From Trinickia symbiotica (GTDB taxonomy: Bacteria; Pseudomonadota; Gammaproteobacteria; Burkholderiales; Burkholderiaceae): DNA of 64,000 nucleotides. The notes below the pieces were generated by a model that saw nothing but the letters and a program-made list of their open reading frames with translations, made no database searches and had not been told where the DNA came from. Below, piece by piece: positions 40,247 to 48,688 of the stretch. Within the stretch, counting starts at the first letter, position 1, and every line of letters starts with the position of its first letter. The stretch spans positions 62,001-126,000 of the forward strand of contig NZ_PTIR01000011.1 of the NCBI RefSeq assembly GCF_002934455.1, written 5' to 3'. A program made the position numbers and the translations under genes.

Positions 40247-40408
40247 TTCCTGTCTCCCAAACTCGTTTGTCTCTATCGGCACCGTGCTTTCTTCACAGCT
40301 TCGGTGCCATTGCACTTACAGGTTTTCAAACCCGGCTCGGCGCATTCGATTTGTTATGTACTACTAACTAAATAACCAGGAACGCTACGTGAGCATGCAC
40401 CGCAGCGC

Positions 40409-40651
40409 TCAGGCCGAGGCGGCGCCGACGAGCGCGATTGCCACGCGCCGCGCGGCGGCAAGGGCGGCCGCTTCGCTCTCGAACACGGCATCATCGACGA
40501 CGCGTTGATACGGCAGAATGCTCAGCTTCGGTTCGCCCGCCGCTCCATCTTCGGCGTTTCGGACCGCCGCATAGGCGGTCCACCCGCCGTTCTCGATGAG
40601 CTGCATCGCGGACAGCTCCAGCCGGTACGATCCCACAATCTCCACGCGCAT
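40409..40651 (-). CDS. Small hypothetical protein (80 aa)
   Basis: I do not recognise this family. The 80-residue frame begins at an ATG (40649-40651) placed five bases after GAGGA. The protein (MRVEIVGSYRLELSAMQLIE...) has alternating strands then a C-terminal Ala-rich helix, with no signal peptide or membrane segment. It lies 89 bp downstream of the PAS protein gene and before frc copy 1, all on the minus strand, inside the oxalate region. It looks like a small soluble alpha/beta domain; no function can be given. Confidence 0.6.
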   Translation of the reverse strand: MRVEIVGSYRLELSAMQLIENGGWTAYAAVRNAEDGAAGEPKLSILPYQRVVDDAVFESEAAALAAARRVAIALVGAASA

Positions 40652-40740
40652 CGCTTCCTCGTTTGCTCTTGCTTGAACCCGAGCCGCCGTATCGCCGCGC
40701 GTGCGTCGAGCTTGGCGCGGCGAACGATCGGTGGATGACG

Positions 40741-41172
40741 TCAAGCCCCGACTCGGGCCTCCAATTCGGTGAGCCGCTTGCGCAGATTGCGCTCTTCCTG
40801 AAAGCGGCTCGTTTCGTCGCGAATGACAGCAACGATTCCGCTGAGCGTCCCGGGCGCCGAATACAGCAGCGCGACGCTGAATGCGATCGACAACGCCCTT
40901 CCGTCCTTGTGCACAGCGGGCACCTTGAGCACATCGTTGCCGTAGCGCGTCTCGCCCGTTTGCATCGTCTTCTGGTAGCCCTCCCAATGACGGGCTTGCA
41001 GACGTTGCGGAATGATGAGGTCGAGCGACTTGCCCAGCGCCTCGTCCTCGCTGAAACCGAATATTCGCTGCGCCGCCGGGTTCCAGAGGGTGATCCTGCC
41101 TTCCGGATCAGAGACGATGATCGCGTCGCCGACGGCCGCGACCAGTTGTTCGAGATCGATCGTCGTTTGCAT
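40741..41172 (-). CDS. Stand-alone PAS domain protein
   Basis: This is a 143-residue protein that is almost entirely one PAS domain. VGDAIIVSDPEGRITLWNPAAQRIFGFSEDEALGKSLDLIIPQRL is the PAS core (seen in two halves), and SGIVAVIRDETSRFQEERNLRKRL is the C-terminal strand leading into a short coiled coil. No kinase, GGDEF or DNA-binding domain follows. By family it could sense small molecules or redox state, or bind heme or flavin; the cofactor cannot be told. It is 168 bp downstream of frc copy 2, so it may be read from the oxc-frc transcript. Confidence 0.85.
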   Translation of the reverse strand: MQTTIDLEQLVAAVGDAIIVSDPEGRITLWNPAAQRIFGFSEDEALGKSLDLIIPQRLQARHWEGYQKTMQTGETRYGNDVLKVPAVHKDGRALSIAFSVALLYSAPGTLSGIVAVIRDETSRFQEERNLRKRLTELEARVGA

Positions 41173-41340
41173 AGTGCTCTCTCACTCCGTACGTTGTGCC
41201 GCTATGGGCGGGATGGACCGGCTCGCCGCCGCGCCTGGCGACCCTGCTGGCGCTGATGGCAGGCGCCGCGGCGGCGATTGCTTCGACGATAAACGAAAAA
41301 GCGCATGCCCGTCGCGGCGGCCCTCCGCCCGCCCATGTCT

Positions 41341-42597
41341 TCAGACGGCCTTCGCTTCGTGCATATGGGCGATCTGCTCCTTGCTGTAGCCGAGTTCGGC
41401 CAGCACTTCGTCCGTGTGCTGCCCGAGGAGCGGCGAGGCCGTGATCTCGGGCCTGAGGTCGGAGAACTTGATAGGACTGCCCACCGTCAGATACTTGCCG
41501 CGCACAGGGTGATCGACTTCGACGATCGAGCCGGTCTTGCGCATCGATTCGTCGTAGGCGAGCTCCTTCATGCTCAGCACCGGCGAGCAAGGAATGTCAA
41601 ATTTGCGCAGGATATCGACGGCCTCGTACTTCGTCTTGCCGGCGAGCCACTCCTCGATCTTCGCGAAGATGTCGAAGATATGCGGCTGGCGCGCGTCGGG
41701 CGTGTTGTAGTCGGGGTCGTTGATCCATTCAGGACGTCCGATCGCGCGGCAGATCGGCTCCCACGCGTGATCTTGAACGGTGAAATAGATATAGGCGTTC
41801 GGATCGGTTTGCCATCCCTTGCACTTGAGCACCCATCCGGGCTGGCCGCCGCCGCCCGCGTTGCCGCCGCGCGGCACCACATCGCTGAATGTGCCGTGCG
41901 GATACTGCGGATACTCTTTGAGGTAGCCGACGCGCTCGAGACGCTGCTGATCGCGCAGTTTCACGCGGCACAGGTTCAGCACGGCGTCTTGCATCGAGAC
42001 GGCCACCTTCTGTCCCTTGCCCGTCTGCTGGCGGCCGATGAGGGCCGTGAGAATGCCGATCGCGAGATGCATGCCCGTGTTGCTGTCGCCGAGCGCGGCC
42101 GCACTGACTGTCGGCGGGCCGTCCCAGAAGCCCGTCGTCGAGGCGGCACCGCCGGCGCACTGCGCGACGTTCTCGTAGACCTTAAGGTCCGAATAGTGAT
42201 GGCCTTCGGAGAAGCCCTTCACCGAGGCGACGATCATCTTCGGATTGAGCTCGTTGATGCGTTGCCACGAAAAGCCCATGCGGTCCAGCGCGCCGGGCCC
42301 GAAGTTCTCGACGAGCACATCCGAGCCGCGAATCAGCTTCTCGAGAACCTCCTTGCCTTCGGCCGTCTTAGTGTCGAGCGTCAGCGAACGCTTGTTGCTG
42401 TTGAGCATCGTGAAGTAAAGCGCATCAGCATCCGGAATGTCGCGCAGTTGATTACGCGTCACGTCGCCGGAGCCCGGACGCTCGACCTTGATCACGTCGG
42501 CACCGAACCAAGCCAGCATCTGCGTGCAAGCGGGACCCGCCTGGACGTGCGTGAAATCGATGATCTTGATTCCTTTGAGCGGCAGTGTCACTTTCAT
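41341..42597 (-). CDS. frc: Formyl-CoA:oxalate CoA-transferase, copy 2
   Basis: This is the canonical Frc copy, 418 residues. [53 protein letters not shown] and the catalytic D171 in [11 protein letters not shown] are nearly the same as in the Oxalobacter formigenes enzyme from memory. The active-site glycine loop GGGGQPG is intact. Frc converts oxalate to oxalyl-CoA using formyl-CoA; the next enzyme, encoded directly upstream by oxc, regenerates formyl-CoA. The stop of oxc and the start of frc are 35 bp apart, so the two form an operon. Confidence 0.95.
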   Translation of the reverse strand: MKVTLPLKGIKIIDFTHVQAGPACTQMLAWFGADVIKVERPGSGDVTRNQLRDIPDADALYFTMLNSNKRSLTLDTKTAEGKEVLEKLIRGSDVLVENFGPGALDRMGFSWQRINELNPKMIVASVKGFSEGHHYSDLKVYENVAQCAGGAASTTGFWDGPPTVSAAALGDSNTGMHLAIGILTALIGRQQTGKGQKVAVSMQDAVLNLCRVKLRDQQRLERVGYLKEYPQYPHGTFSDVVPRGGNAGGGGQPGWVLKCKGWQTDPNAYIYFTVQDHAWEPICRAIGRPEWINDPDYNTPDARQPHIFDIFAKIEEWLAGKTKYEAVDILRKFDIPCSPVLSMKELAYDESMRKTGSIVEVDHPVRGKYLTVGSPIKFSDLRPEITASPLLGQHTDEVLAELGYSKEQIAHMHEAKAV

Positions 42598-42632
42598 TCT
42601 CCTAAGGGTGTCGTGTCGGGCGATGTCAGGCG

Positions 42633-44375
42633 TCAGTGCTTCTTCGCCGAGCTTTGCGGATTGAGGTTCGTCAAGCGGCCGCTTTCGGTGCCGGCCGATT
42701 CGTCGATGACGGCGTTGATGAGGGCGGGTTTGCCGGTCTTCAACGCCTCGGCCACGGCTTTTTCGAGCTCGGCCGGTGTGGTCACGTGATAACCCGTGCC
42801 GCCGAACGCCTCGATCAGCTTGTCGTAACGCGAGCCCTTGACGAACACCGTCGGCGCCACATCCTTGCCGCCGGACGGATTGACATCCGTGCCGCGATAG
42901 ACGCCGTTGTTATTGAAGACGACGATGCAAACGGGCAGCTCATATCGGCAGATTGTCTCGACCTCCATCCCCGAAAAGCCGAACGCGCTATCGCCGCAGA
43001 TCGCGAGCACTTGTTTGCCGGTCTCGACGGCCGCGCCGACCGCGAAGCCCATGCCGATGCCCATCACGCCCCAGGTGCCGCAATCGAGACGCTTGCGCGG
43101 CTCGTACATGTCGATGACCGCCCGCGCGTAGTCGAGCGTATTCGCGCCCTCGTTGACGAGCATGATGTCCGGATGCGCCTTCACGACATCGCGCAGCACG
43201 CGCAGTGCGCTGTGGAAGCTCATCGGCGTCGGGTCCTTCCCGAGTGTTTCCGCCATCTTCGCGAGGTTCTTGTTCTTGCGCTCGGCCACGACTGAAAGCC
43301 ACTCGGCACTCGGCTTCGGGAAGCTCGGGTCGATTCCCTCGAGGAGCGCCGAGACGCACGAGCCGATATCGCCGACGACGGGCGCCGCGATTGCAACGTT
43401 GCTGTCGATCTCGGTGGGCGCGATATCGATCTGGATGAACTGCTTCGGCGCCCCCCAGGTCTTGCCCTTGCCATGAGCGAGCAGCCAGTTCAGGCGCGCG
43501 CCGACGAGCAGGACGACGTCGGACTCGGCTAACACGAACGAACGCGCGGCCGATGCCGATTGCGGATGCGTATCGGGCAGAAGCCCCTTCGCCATCGACA
43601 TCGGCAGATAGGGAATGCCTGTCTTTTCGACGAGTGCCCGGATCTCGGCATCGGCCCGCGCGTAGGCCGCGCCTTTGCCAAGCAGGATCAACGGACGCTT
43701 CGCGCCTTTGAGCAAATTGAGCGCGCGCTGGACCGAGTCGGGCGCGGGCAGCTGGCGCGGCGCGGGATCGACCACACGCACGAGCGAGTTGCGTCCCTCG
43801 ACGGCGCCGACGGCCTGAGCCAGCAGCTTCGCCGGCAGATCGAGATAAACGCCGCCCGGGCGTCCCGATACCGCGGCGCGAATCGCGCGAGCTACGCCGA
43901 TACCGATGTCCTGCGCATGCAGCACCCGAAAAGCCGCCTTCGCATGCGGCTTGGCGATGTTGAGTTGATCCATCTCCTCGTAATCGCCTTGCTGGAGATC
44001 GACGATCTCTCGTTCGCTCGAGCCGCTGATGAGGATCATCGGAAAGCAGTTCGTCGTCGCGTTGGCCAACGCCGTCAGCCCATTCAGGAAGCCAGGCGCG
44101 GATACGGTCAGGCAGACGCCGGGCTTTTGCGTCAGATAGCCGGCAATCGCCGCCGCGTTGCCGGCGTTTTGCTCGTGCCGAAAGCTGATGACGCGCATTC
44201 CTTCAGCTTGCGCAAGCCGCGCCAGGTCGGTAACGGGAATTCCGGGCAAGCCGTAGATGTTCTCGATACCGTTGAGCTTCAACGCTTCAATGACGAGATG
44301 AAAGCCATCCGTCATCGGCGACGTTTCGTTGACTTGGGGGACCTTCAGTTCGATCGCCCCAGCTGCTTCTGCCAT
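42633..44375 (-). CDS. oxc: Oxalyl-CoA decarboxylase
   Basis: This is a thiamine-diphosphate enzyme of 580 residues that decarboxylates oxalyl-CoA to formyl-CoA and CO2. The ATG at 44373-44375 follows AAGGAGG; a 16-codon upstream extension has no support. [19 protein letters not shown] and [19 protein letters not shown] include the ThDP-activating glutamate. [21 protein letters not shown] followed by [12 protein letters not shown] is the ThDP/Mg motif. [20 protein letters not shown] is typical of Oxc. A 21-bp palindrome lies 36 bp upstream of the start. Confidence 0.96.
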   Translation of the reverse strand: MAEAAGAIELKVPQVNETSPMTDGFHLVIEALKLNGIENIYGLPGIPVTDLARLAQAEGMRVISFRHEQNAGNAAAIAGYLTQKPGVCLTVSAPGFLNGLTALANATTNCFPMILISGSSEREIVDLQQGDYEEMDQLNIAKPHAKAAFRVLHAQDIGIGVARAIRAAVSGRPGGVYLDLPAKLLAQAVGAVEGRNSLVRVVDPAPRQLPAPDSVQRALNLLKGAKRPLILLGKGAAYARADAEIRALVEKTGIPYLPMSMAKGLLPDTHPQSASAARSFVLAESDVVLLVGARLNWLLAHGKGKTWGAPKQFIQIDIAPTEIDSNVAIAAPVVGDIGSCVSALLEGIDPSFPKPSAEWLSVVAERKNKNLAKMAETLGKDPTPMSFHSALRVLRDVVKAHPDIMLVNEGANTLDYARAVIDMYEPRKRLDCGTWGVMGIGMGFAVGAAVETGKQVLAICGDSAFGFSGMEVETICRYELPVCIVVFNNNGVYRGTDVNPSGGKDVAPTVFVKGSRYDKLIEAFGGTGYHVTTPAELEKAVAEALKTGKPALINAVIDESAGTESGRLTNLNPQSSAKKH

Positions 44376-44410
44376 GTCATGCCTCCTTGGCGCAGAATGT
44401 TTGCGTTTGT

Positions 44411-44431
44411 TGTGATATACCATATATCACA
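44411..44431. promoter_or_regulatory. Perfect palindromic operator between oxc and gntR
   Basis: Nine-base arms TGTGATATA and TATATCACA flank a CCA centre. The site lies 36 bp before the oxc ATG and just after the 3' end of the first gntR gene. Perfect dyad symmetry of this length is typical of an operator for a dimeric regulator. The core GTATATCA (minus strand) recurs upstream of gntR itself, which makes the FCD-type GntR proteins the best candidates. Confidence 0.6.
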
Positions 44432-44492
44432 CACTGTATTAGATCAAGCGTTTTTTGCGTCGCCTTTCGCGTCGCCTTTCCCGCCTGTCCTC

Positions 44493-45212
44493 TTAGTCGA
44501 GAAAGTCGCAGTGCGCTTCCACGAATGCCGCCAGATCGAGCGAGTGCTGGCGCACGAGCTGCTCGGCACGCTCGGTGTCCCGCGCCTCCAGCGCCTCGAT
44601 GATGCGCATGTGATCATCTATTGAGCGCGCGGCGCGATCGCGCTCGCCGATCGTCATCCGACGGATCGCGCGCACGTGCATGAAGATGTTCTTGCTCGTT
44701 TCGACGAGCACGGGAGATTGCGAAAGCTCGAAGACCGCCTGATGGAATGCGATGTTGGCCTCGGAGTACTCGTCGACGTGCTCGGCCGGCGTCGCTTCGC
44801 CGAAGGCGGCGAAGATGCGGCGCAGACCCGCAATATGCCCGTCCGAGGCGCGTACCGTCGCGAGACGTGCCGCCATGCTCTCGAGCGCTGCCCACATGTA
44901 GATCATCTCGACGATTTCGCGCTTCGTCTTGCGCTGGATATAGACGCCGCGCCGCGGCACCGTCCGCAGAAACCCCTCCTGCTCGAGCAGCGTCATCGCT
45001 TCGCGCACCGGCGTACGGCTGACACCGAGCGCCTCGGCCAATTCCTTTTCGTCGAGCCGGATGTCCTCGCGGGACTCATAGATGTCCGTCTCGGCGATGG
45101 CCCGCCTCAAGCTGGCATAAGCCCTGTCACGCAACGACAGGGAACCTCCGATCGGCGCAAGCGATAACGACACTTGCGGCGGTCCGGACTCCATGCGCCT
45201 GTCCGTCGACAT
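44493..45212 (-). CDS. GntR family regulator, FCD/FadR subgroup, copy 1
   Basis: This is a 239-residue regulator with an N-terminal winged helix (about 28-95, LAEALGVSRTPVREAMTLLEQEGFLRTVPRRGVYI) and a C-terminal FCD ligand-binding domain. In that domain, ANIAFHQAVFELSQSPVL, HVRAIRRMTIG and DHMRIIEALEARDTERAEQL carry the Asp/His residues expected to bind a metal and an organic acid. It lies directly upstream of oxc on the same strand. Control of oxalate genes, with oxalate, oxalyl-CoA or formate as effector, is inference. A closely related paralogue lies at 48689. Confidence 0.9.
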   Translation of the reverse strand: MSTDRRMESGPPQVSLSLAPIGGSLSLRDRAYASLRRAIAETDIYESREDIRLDEKELAEALGVSRTPVREAMTLLEQEGFLRTVPRRGVYIQRKTKREIVEMIYMWAALESMAARLATVRASDGHIAGLRRIFAAFGEATPAEHVDEYSEANIAFHQAVFELSQSPVLVETSKNIFMHVRAIRRMTIGERDRAARSIDDHMRIIEALEARDTERAEQLVRQHSLDLAAFVEAHCDFLD

Positions 45213-45228
45213 AGTCTCCTCGCGACCT

Positions 45229-45260
45229 CAGTATGCTAAATACTGTATATCAGATATCTG
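45229..45260. promoter_or_regulatory. Adjacent palindromes upstream of gntR copy 1
   Basis: CAGTAT and ATACTG form a 6-bp inverted repeat with a 5-bp spacer (45229-45245). Next, after a short TATAT, comes the perfect palindrome CAGATATCTG (45251-45260). The junction contains GTATATCA, shared with the oxc palindrome. The block begins 17 bp before the gntR ATG, a position that suits autoregulation. Confidence 0.45.
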
Positions 45261-45455
45261 CGAGGTCAAGCGGTTTTGCGAAACGCCCGCGAGCCGCGTC
45301 TGGCGCGCTCGCTGGGTTGCCTCTTGTACGCGCCGCGTGCGTTGGTGAAGATAAATGTTTGTTTATGGATTTCCAATAAAACTTTAACTATCACCTATCG
45401 AGCCGCAGCCCTATGCTTTAGCCAACTCATCGATCCACGATGGAAGGAGAAGCCC

Positions 45456-45866
45456 ATGACCTCTACAGCATTCGACGATCGTCGCCTCGACGACGATCGC
45501 GACCTGAAGGCGCATGTTTGCGCGTACAACATGGCGTTCGCCGAGCTGGGGCTGCGCTTTCGCTGGGACACACAAACGCTGGCGTCGCTTGCATCGATCG
45601 ATGGCGAAGCGGCTCGCATCGTCACGTACATCGAAACGCACCATCCTCATCTGCTGACCGCCTATAGCGCCGAGTTTCTGAGCGAGGCCATCCTGACGAA
45701 GAAGTACGCGCTGCGGCCCGAGGCGCTTGAAGCGTGCGCGGCTATCGCCGCCGAAACCAAGCGTCCTTCCGTGCTCCAGGTCCGCACGCGAGAGATGCGT
45801 GCCTCGCCCTGCTTCAACGACGACTTTTCCGGGGACTTCGGGCTGCCCATGCTCAGCGGCGCGTGA
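45456..45866 (+). CDS. Hypothetical protein (136 aa) in the oxalate region
   Basis: I do not recognise this family. The 136-residue protein starts at an ATG seven bases after AAGGAGA. It is predicted soluble and mostly helical, with RFRWDTQTLASLASIDGEAARIVTYIETHHPHLLTAYSAEFL in two helical stretches and a polar C-terminus (PCFNDDFSGDFGLPML). It has a good ribosome-binding site and its own terminator, so it is very likely expressed. It is divergent from gntR copy 1 across 243 bp and convergent with oxlT. A role in oxalate use is suggested by position only. Confidence 0.7.
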   Translation: MTSTAFDDRRLDDDRDLKAHVCAYNMAFAELGLRFRWDTQTLASLASIDGEAARIVTYIETHHPHLLTAYSAEFLSEAILTKKYALRPEALEACAAIAAETKRPSVLQVRTREMRASPCFNDDFSGDFGLPMLSGA

Positions 45867-45890
45867 CATCCCGTCTCTAACCGCAATCCC

Positions 45891-45924
45891 AACGCCGCGT
45901 GACTCCCACGCGGCGTTTTGTTTT
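45891..45924 (+). terminator. Intrinsic terminator after the 136-aa hypothetical gene
   Basis: AACGCCGCGTG (45891-45901) pairs with CACGCGGCGTT (45907-45917): an 11-bp perfect stem with a 5-nt loop followed by TTGTTTT. It lies 24 bp after the stop codon. Confidence 0.85.
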
Positions 45925-45974
45925 CTCCGGCTTCGCGGGCGAAGCCCGTTGCGCCAATCTCTTCCCTCAAACCC

Positions 45975-46007
45975 AAAGCGCCTCGCTCGGTGAATCGAGC
46001 AAGGCGC
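45975..46007 (-). terminator. Probable terminator after oxlT
   Basis: GCGCCTCGCTCG (45978-45989) and CGAGCAAGGCGC (45996-46007) form a 12-bp stem with one mismatched or wobble position and a 6-nt loop. On the minus strand it is followed by TTT. It lies about 36 bp after the oxlT stop. Confidence 0.6.
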
Positions 46008-46043
46008 CCCCGGTTCAAACGTCGATCACAGTGCGCGCGACGA

Positions 46044-47369
46044 TCAGTGCGAAAGGGTCGACGACGATTGATGCGTGGTGACGAAAGCCGAGCCTGCGTT
46101 CTGCGCTTCGATCCAACGTGCGCGCATCGGCGCGAGGACGAACTTGGCGCCGATGCCGGCCGTAATCGTGATGGCGGCCGCGACGAGGAACACCGCGTTC
46201 CAGCCGCCCATCTCGGCCAGGATCGACGCGAGCGGAACGAGTAGCGCGGCCGTACCCTTCGCGGTATAAAGCAAGCCCGCGTTTGCGGCGGCGAACTTGC
46301 TGCCGAACGTATCGGCGCAAATGGCCGGGAAGATCGAGAAGATTTCGCCCCAGCAAAGGAAGATCAGCGCCGCGAACGTCATGAACGCATAAGGGTTCGT
46401 GCCGTACTGCATGAGCCCGAGCAGCGCAAGGCCCTCTCCGATGAAGACGATGAACATCGTGTTCTCGCGGCCGATCTTGTCGGAAACAAAGCCGCAGAGC
46501 GGACGCGTGAAGCCATTGCAGATGTTGTCGATCGAAAGCGTCATCGTGAGCAGCGGCAGCGTCATCCCGAACAGTGTCATCGGAATGCGAGCGAGCCCGA
46601 GGTCCTTCGCGATGGGGCCGATCTGCGCCGTCGCCATGACGCCGCCGGCCGCGACCGCGACGAACGATACATAGATGAGCCAGAACACGGGCGTACGCGC
46701 CATCTGCCCCGGCGTGTAGTCGACCTTCGTGACGGCGAACTTGCGTGCCGGCACCACGCCGGCGCGGACCACGGGCTTCGTGAGCAGCATGGCCAACAAG
46801 AAGATGGCGACGCCCTGGAAACCACCAAAGACCAGGAACGCCTGTTCGTAGCCCGAGCGCGTGATCATGGTCGCGATCGGAATGACGGTCACCGCGGCAC
46901 CCGCGCCGAAGCCGGCCGCCGTCAGCCCCGCCGCGAGGCCGCGGCGGTCGGGAAATAATTTAAGGGCGTTGCCGACGCAAGTTCCATAGACGCACCCGGC
47001 GCCCACGCCTGCAATGACCGACGCGATGTAGAGCTCGGGCAGCGTCGTCGCGAAAGAATCCATGATCCACGCCGCACCGGCGAAGACCGCACCGATCGCA
47101 ACCACGAGCCGCGGCCCGAACCGGTCGACGAGCCACCCCTCGACGGGCACGAGCCACGTCTCGGTGATGAGGAAGATCGAGAAAGCCACTTGAATGGATG
47201 CCGGGTCCCAGTGATGTTTGGTATGCATCGGCCCCACGAAGAGGGTCCAGGCGTATTGCAGGTTGGCGACCAGCGCCATGCATAGCATGCCGATGACTAG
47301 CTGACACCATCTGTTCTTCCATAACACGGGGGCATGCTGAACGGATCCGTTCATGTGCTTTGTCTCCAT
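46044..47369 (-). CDS. oxlT: Oxalate/formate antiporter OxlT
   Basis: This is a 441-residue major-facilitator protein of the OxlT family that exchanges oxalate for formate across the inner membrane. Twelve hydrophobic segments are visible. Family marks are NLQYAWTLFVGPMHTKHHW, PVEGWLVDRFGPR, and the two substrate-binding basic residues: Arg in CNGFTRPLCGFVSDKIG and Lys in GLLYTAKGTAALLVP (R272 and K355 in the Oxalobacter protein). The ATG at 47367-47369 is used; another ATG lies five codons in. Exchange of divalent oxalate for monovalent formate, combined with proton use by Oxc, can generate a proton gradient. It is divergent from the LysR gene. Confidence 0.93.
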   Translation of the reverse strand: METKHMNGSVQHAPVLWKNRWCQLVIGMLCMALVANLQYAWTLFVGPMHTKHHWDPASIQVAFSIFLITETWLVPVEGWLVDRFGPRLVVAIGAVFAGAAWIMDSFATTLPELYIASVIAGVGAGCVYGTCVGNALKLFPDRRGLAAGLTAAGFGAGAAVTVIPIATMITRSGYEQAFLVFGGFQGVAIFLLAMLLTKPVVRAGVVPARKFAVTKVDYTPGQMARTPVFWLIYVSFVAVAAGGVMATAQIGPIAKDLGLARIPMTLFGMTLPLLTMTLSIDNICNGFTRPLCGFVSDKIGRENTMFIVFIGEGLALLGLMQYGTNPYAFMTFAALIFLCWGEIFSIFPAICADTFGSKFAAANAGLLYTAKGTAALLVPLASILAEMGGWNAVFLVAAAITITAGIGAKFVLAPMRARWIEAQNAGSAFVTTHQSSSTLSH

Positions 47370-47485
47370 CGATCTATTTATTAAAGCGAGAGGCGCGATG
47401 GCTTGCGGTTGGACCGGGCCCGTTGTCGATAGCCGCTTGATCGCATACCTGCATGCTAGGGGCTGCGATCAATTGCCGATAATCA

Positions 47486-47629
47486 AACTTTGTTACCGTT
47501 TAGATTAAGGTGCACTTATATATGACGTAACCGCCGCTACGGGCCGGTCGATTCGAGCTTGCGGCAACACGGCGAGTCGGCGCGCGCATTAGGGTCTTCG
47601 CTAGCTTTGGAAAACCTGAACTTTGTTAC
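47486..47629. repeat. Paired 11-bp direct repeat in the oxlT/lysR spacer
   Basis: AACTTTGTTAC occurs at 47486-47496 and again at 47619-47629, centres 133 bp apart. Next to the first copy, TAATC and GATTA form an inverted repeat around an 18-bp spacer. One copy is 22 bp before the LysR start and the other about 117 bp before oxlT, so they are candidate binding sites for the LysR protein. Confidence 0.35.
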
Positions 47630-47662
47630 GATGCCGATAGCCTCTTCCTTATGCATCGGCCC

Positions 47663-48610
47663 ATGACAATCAGAAACGCCACGCTTCGGCAGCTGAAGGT
47701 TTTCGAGACCGTGGCACGTTTGCTCAGCTTCTCGCGCGCCGCCGAGGAGCTTCACTTGACTCAGCCGGCCGTCTCGACCCAGGTCGCGCAACTCGAGGAG
47801 CACGCGGGATTGCCGCTTTTCGAGCAGTTGGGCAAGAAGATCTACCTCACGCCGGCGGGCGCCGAAATGCTCCAGTTCAGCCGCAACATCCTGCTGCAGT
47901 TTCAGCAGGAAGACGAAGCGATGAGCCAGCTCAAGGGCATCTCGGGCGGCAAGCTCAACGTGGCCGTCATCAGCGCGGGGGATTACTTCTTCCCTCGTCT
48001 TCTCGCGGAATTCACGCGCCGGCACTCAGGCGTCACGCTCAATCTGTCCGTCCACAATCGCGAGGAGCTGCTTCAGCAGCTCGTCACGAATCAGACCGAT
48101 CTCGCGGTCATGGTGCGTCCGCCTGTCGGCATGGACGTGACAACCGAGCCGTTCGCCCCCCACCCCTACGTCATCGTCGCCGCCCCGAGTCATCCGCTCG
48201 CGAACAAGCGCTTCATCACGATGGCGCAACTTGCCGAGGAACCGTTCGTCGTTCGCGAGCGCGGCTCCGATACGTGGAATTCGATGCAGGAAGGCCTGGC
48301 CGGCAGACTCGAGAATCCCAAGATCGCGATGGAGATCAAGAGCACGGAGACGATCAAGCAGGCAGTGATCGCCGGGATGGGCATCGCGTTCCTATCGGCG
48401 CATACGATCAGCCTCGAGCTTCAGGTCGGCCACCTCGTCGTACTGGACGTCGAGGGCTTCCCGGTCATGCTCAATTGGTATGTCGTGCACCGCAAGAACA
48501 AGCGGCTGCCGCCCGTCGCGGACGCGTTCAAGCAATTCCTGATCGACGAGGGCGCGGCGCAGATCGAACAGATCACGCGAGTCAACGCGTTGACGGCAAA
48601 GCGCCTTTGA
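47663..48610 (+). CDS. LysR family transcriptional regulator (CbbR-like)
   Basis: This is a 315-residue LysR-type regulator. The winged helix (residues 4-63) includes LRQLKVFETVARLLSFSRAAEELHLTQPAVSTQVAQLEEHAG, seen in two parts. The substrate-binding domain spans about 90-300, with GGKLNVAVISAGDYFFPRLL and NREELLQQLVTNQTDLAVM resembling CbbR proteins. An ATG four codons upstream (47651) is an equally possible start; neither has a clear ribosome-binding site. It is divergent from oxlT, the classic arrangement for a LysR protein controlling its neighbour, so oxlT is the most likely target. Confidence 0.9.
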   Translation: MTIRNATLRQLKVFETVARLLSFSRAAEELHLTQPAVSTQVAQLEEHAGLPLFEQLGKKIYLTPAGAEMLQFSRNILLQFQQEDEAMSQLKGISGGKLNVAVISAGDYFFPRLLAEFTRRHSGVTLNLSVHNREELLQQLVTNQTDLAVMVRPPVGMDVTTEPFAPHPYVIVAAPSHPLANKRFITMAQLAEEPFVVRERGSDTWNSMQEGLAGRLENPKIAMEIKSTETIKQAVIAGMGIAFLSAHTISLELQVGHLVVLDVEGFPVMLNWYVVHRKNKRLPPVADAFKQFLIDEGAAQIEQITRVNALTAKRL

Positions 48611-48688
48611 GACTCGACTCGCGCGAGCAGCCATTGGCGGCCTTGGCTCGCGCGAGCCTGCCTTGGGCGCGCCCGCGGGCCAAACGCC

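Noticed and set aside
48618-48658. Two CTCGCGCGAG-containing palindromes between the lysR and gntR genes as a terminator
   Set aside because: There is no T-run and short GC palindromes of this type are frequent by chance at this base composition.
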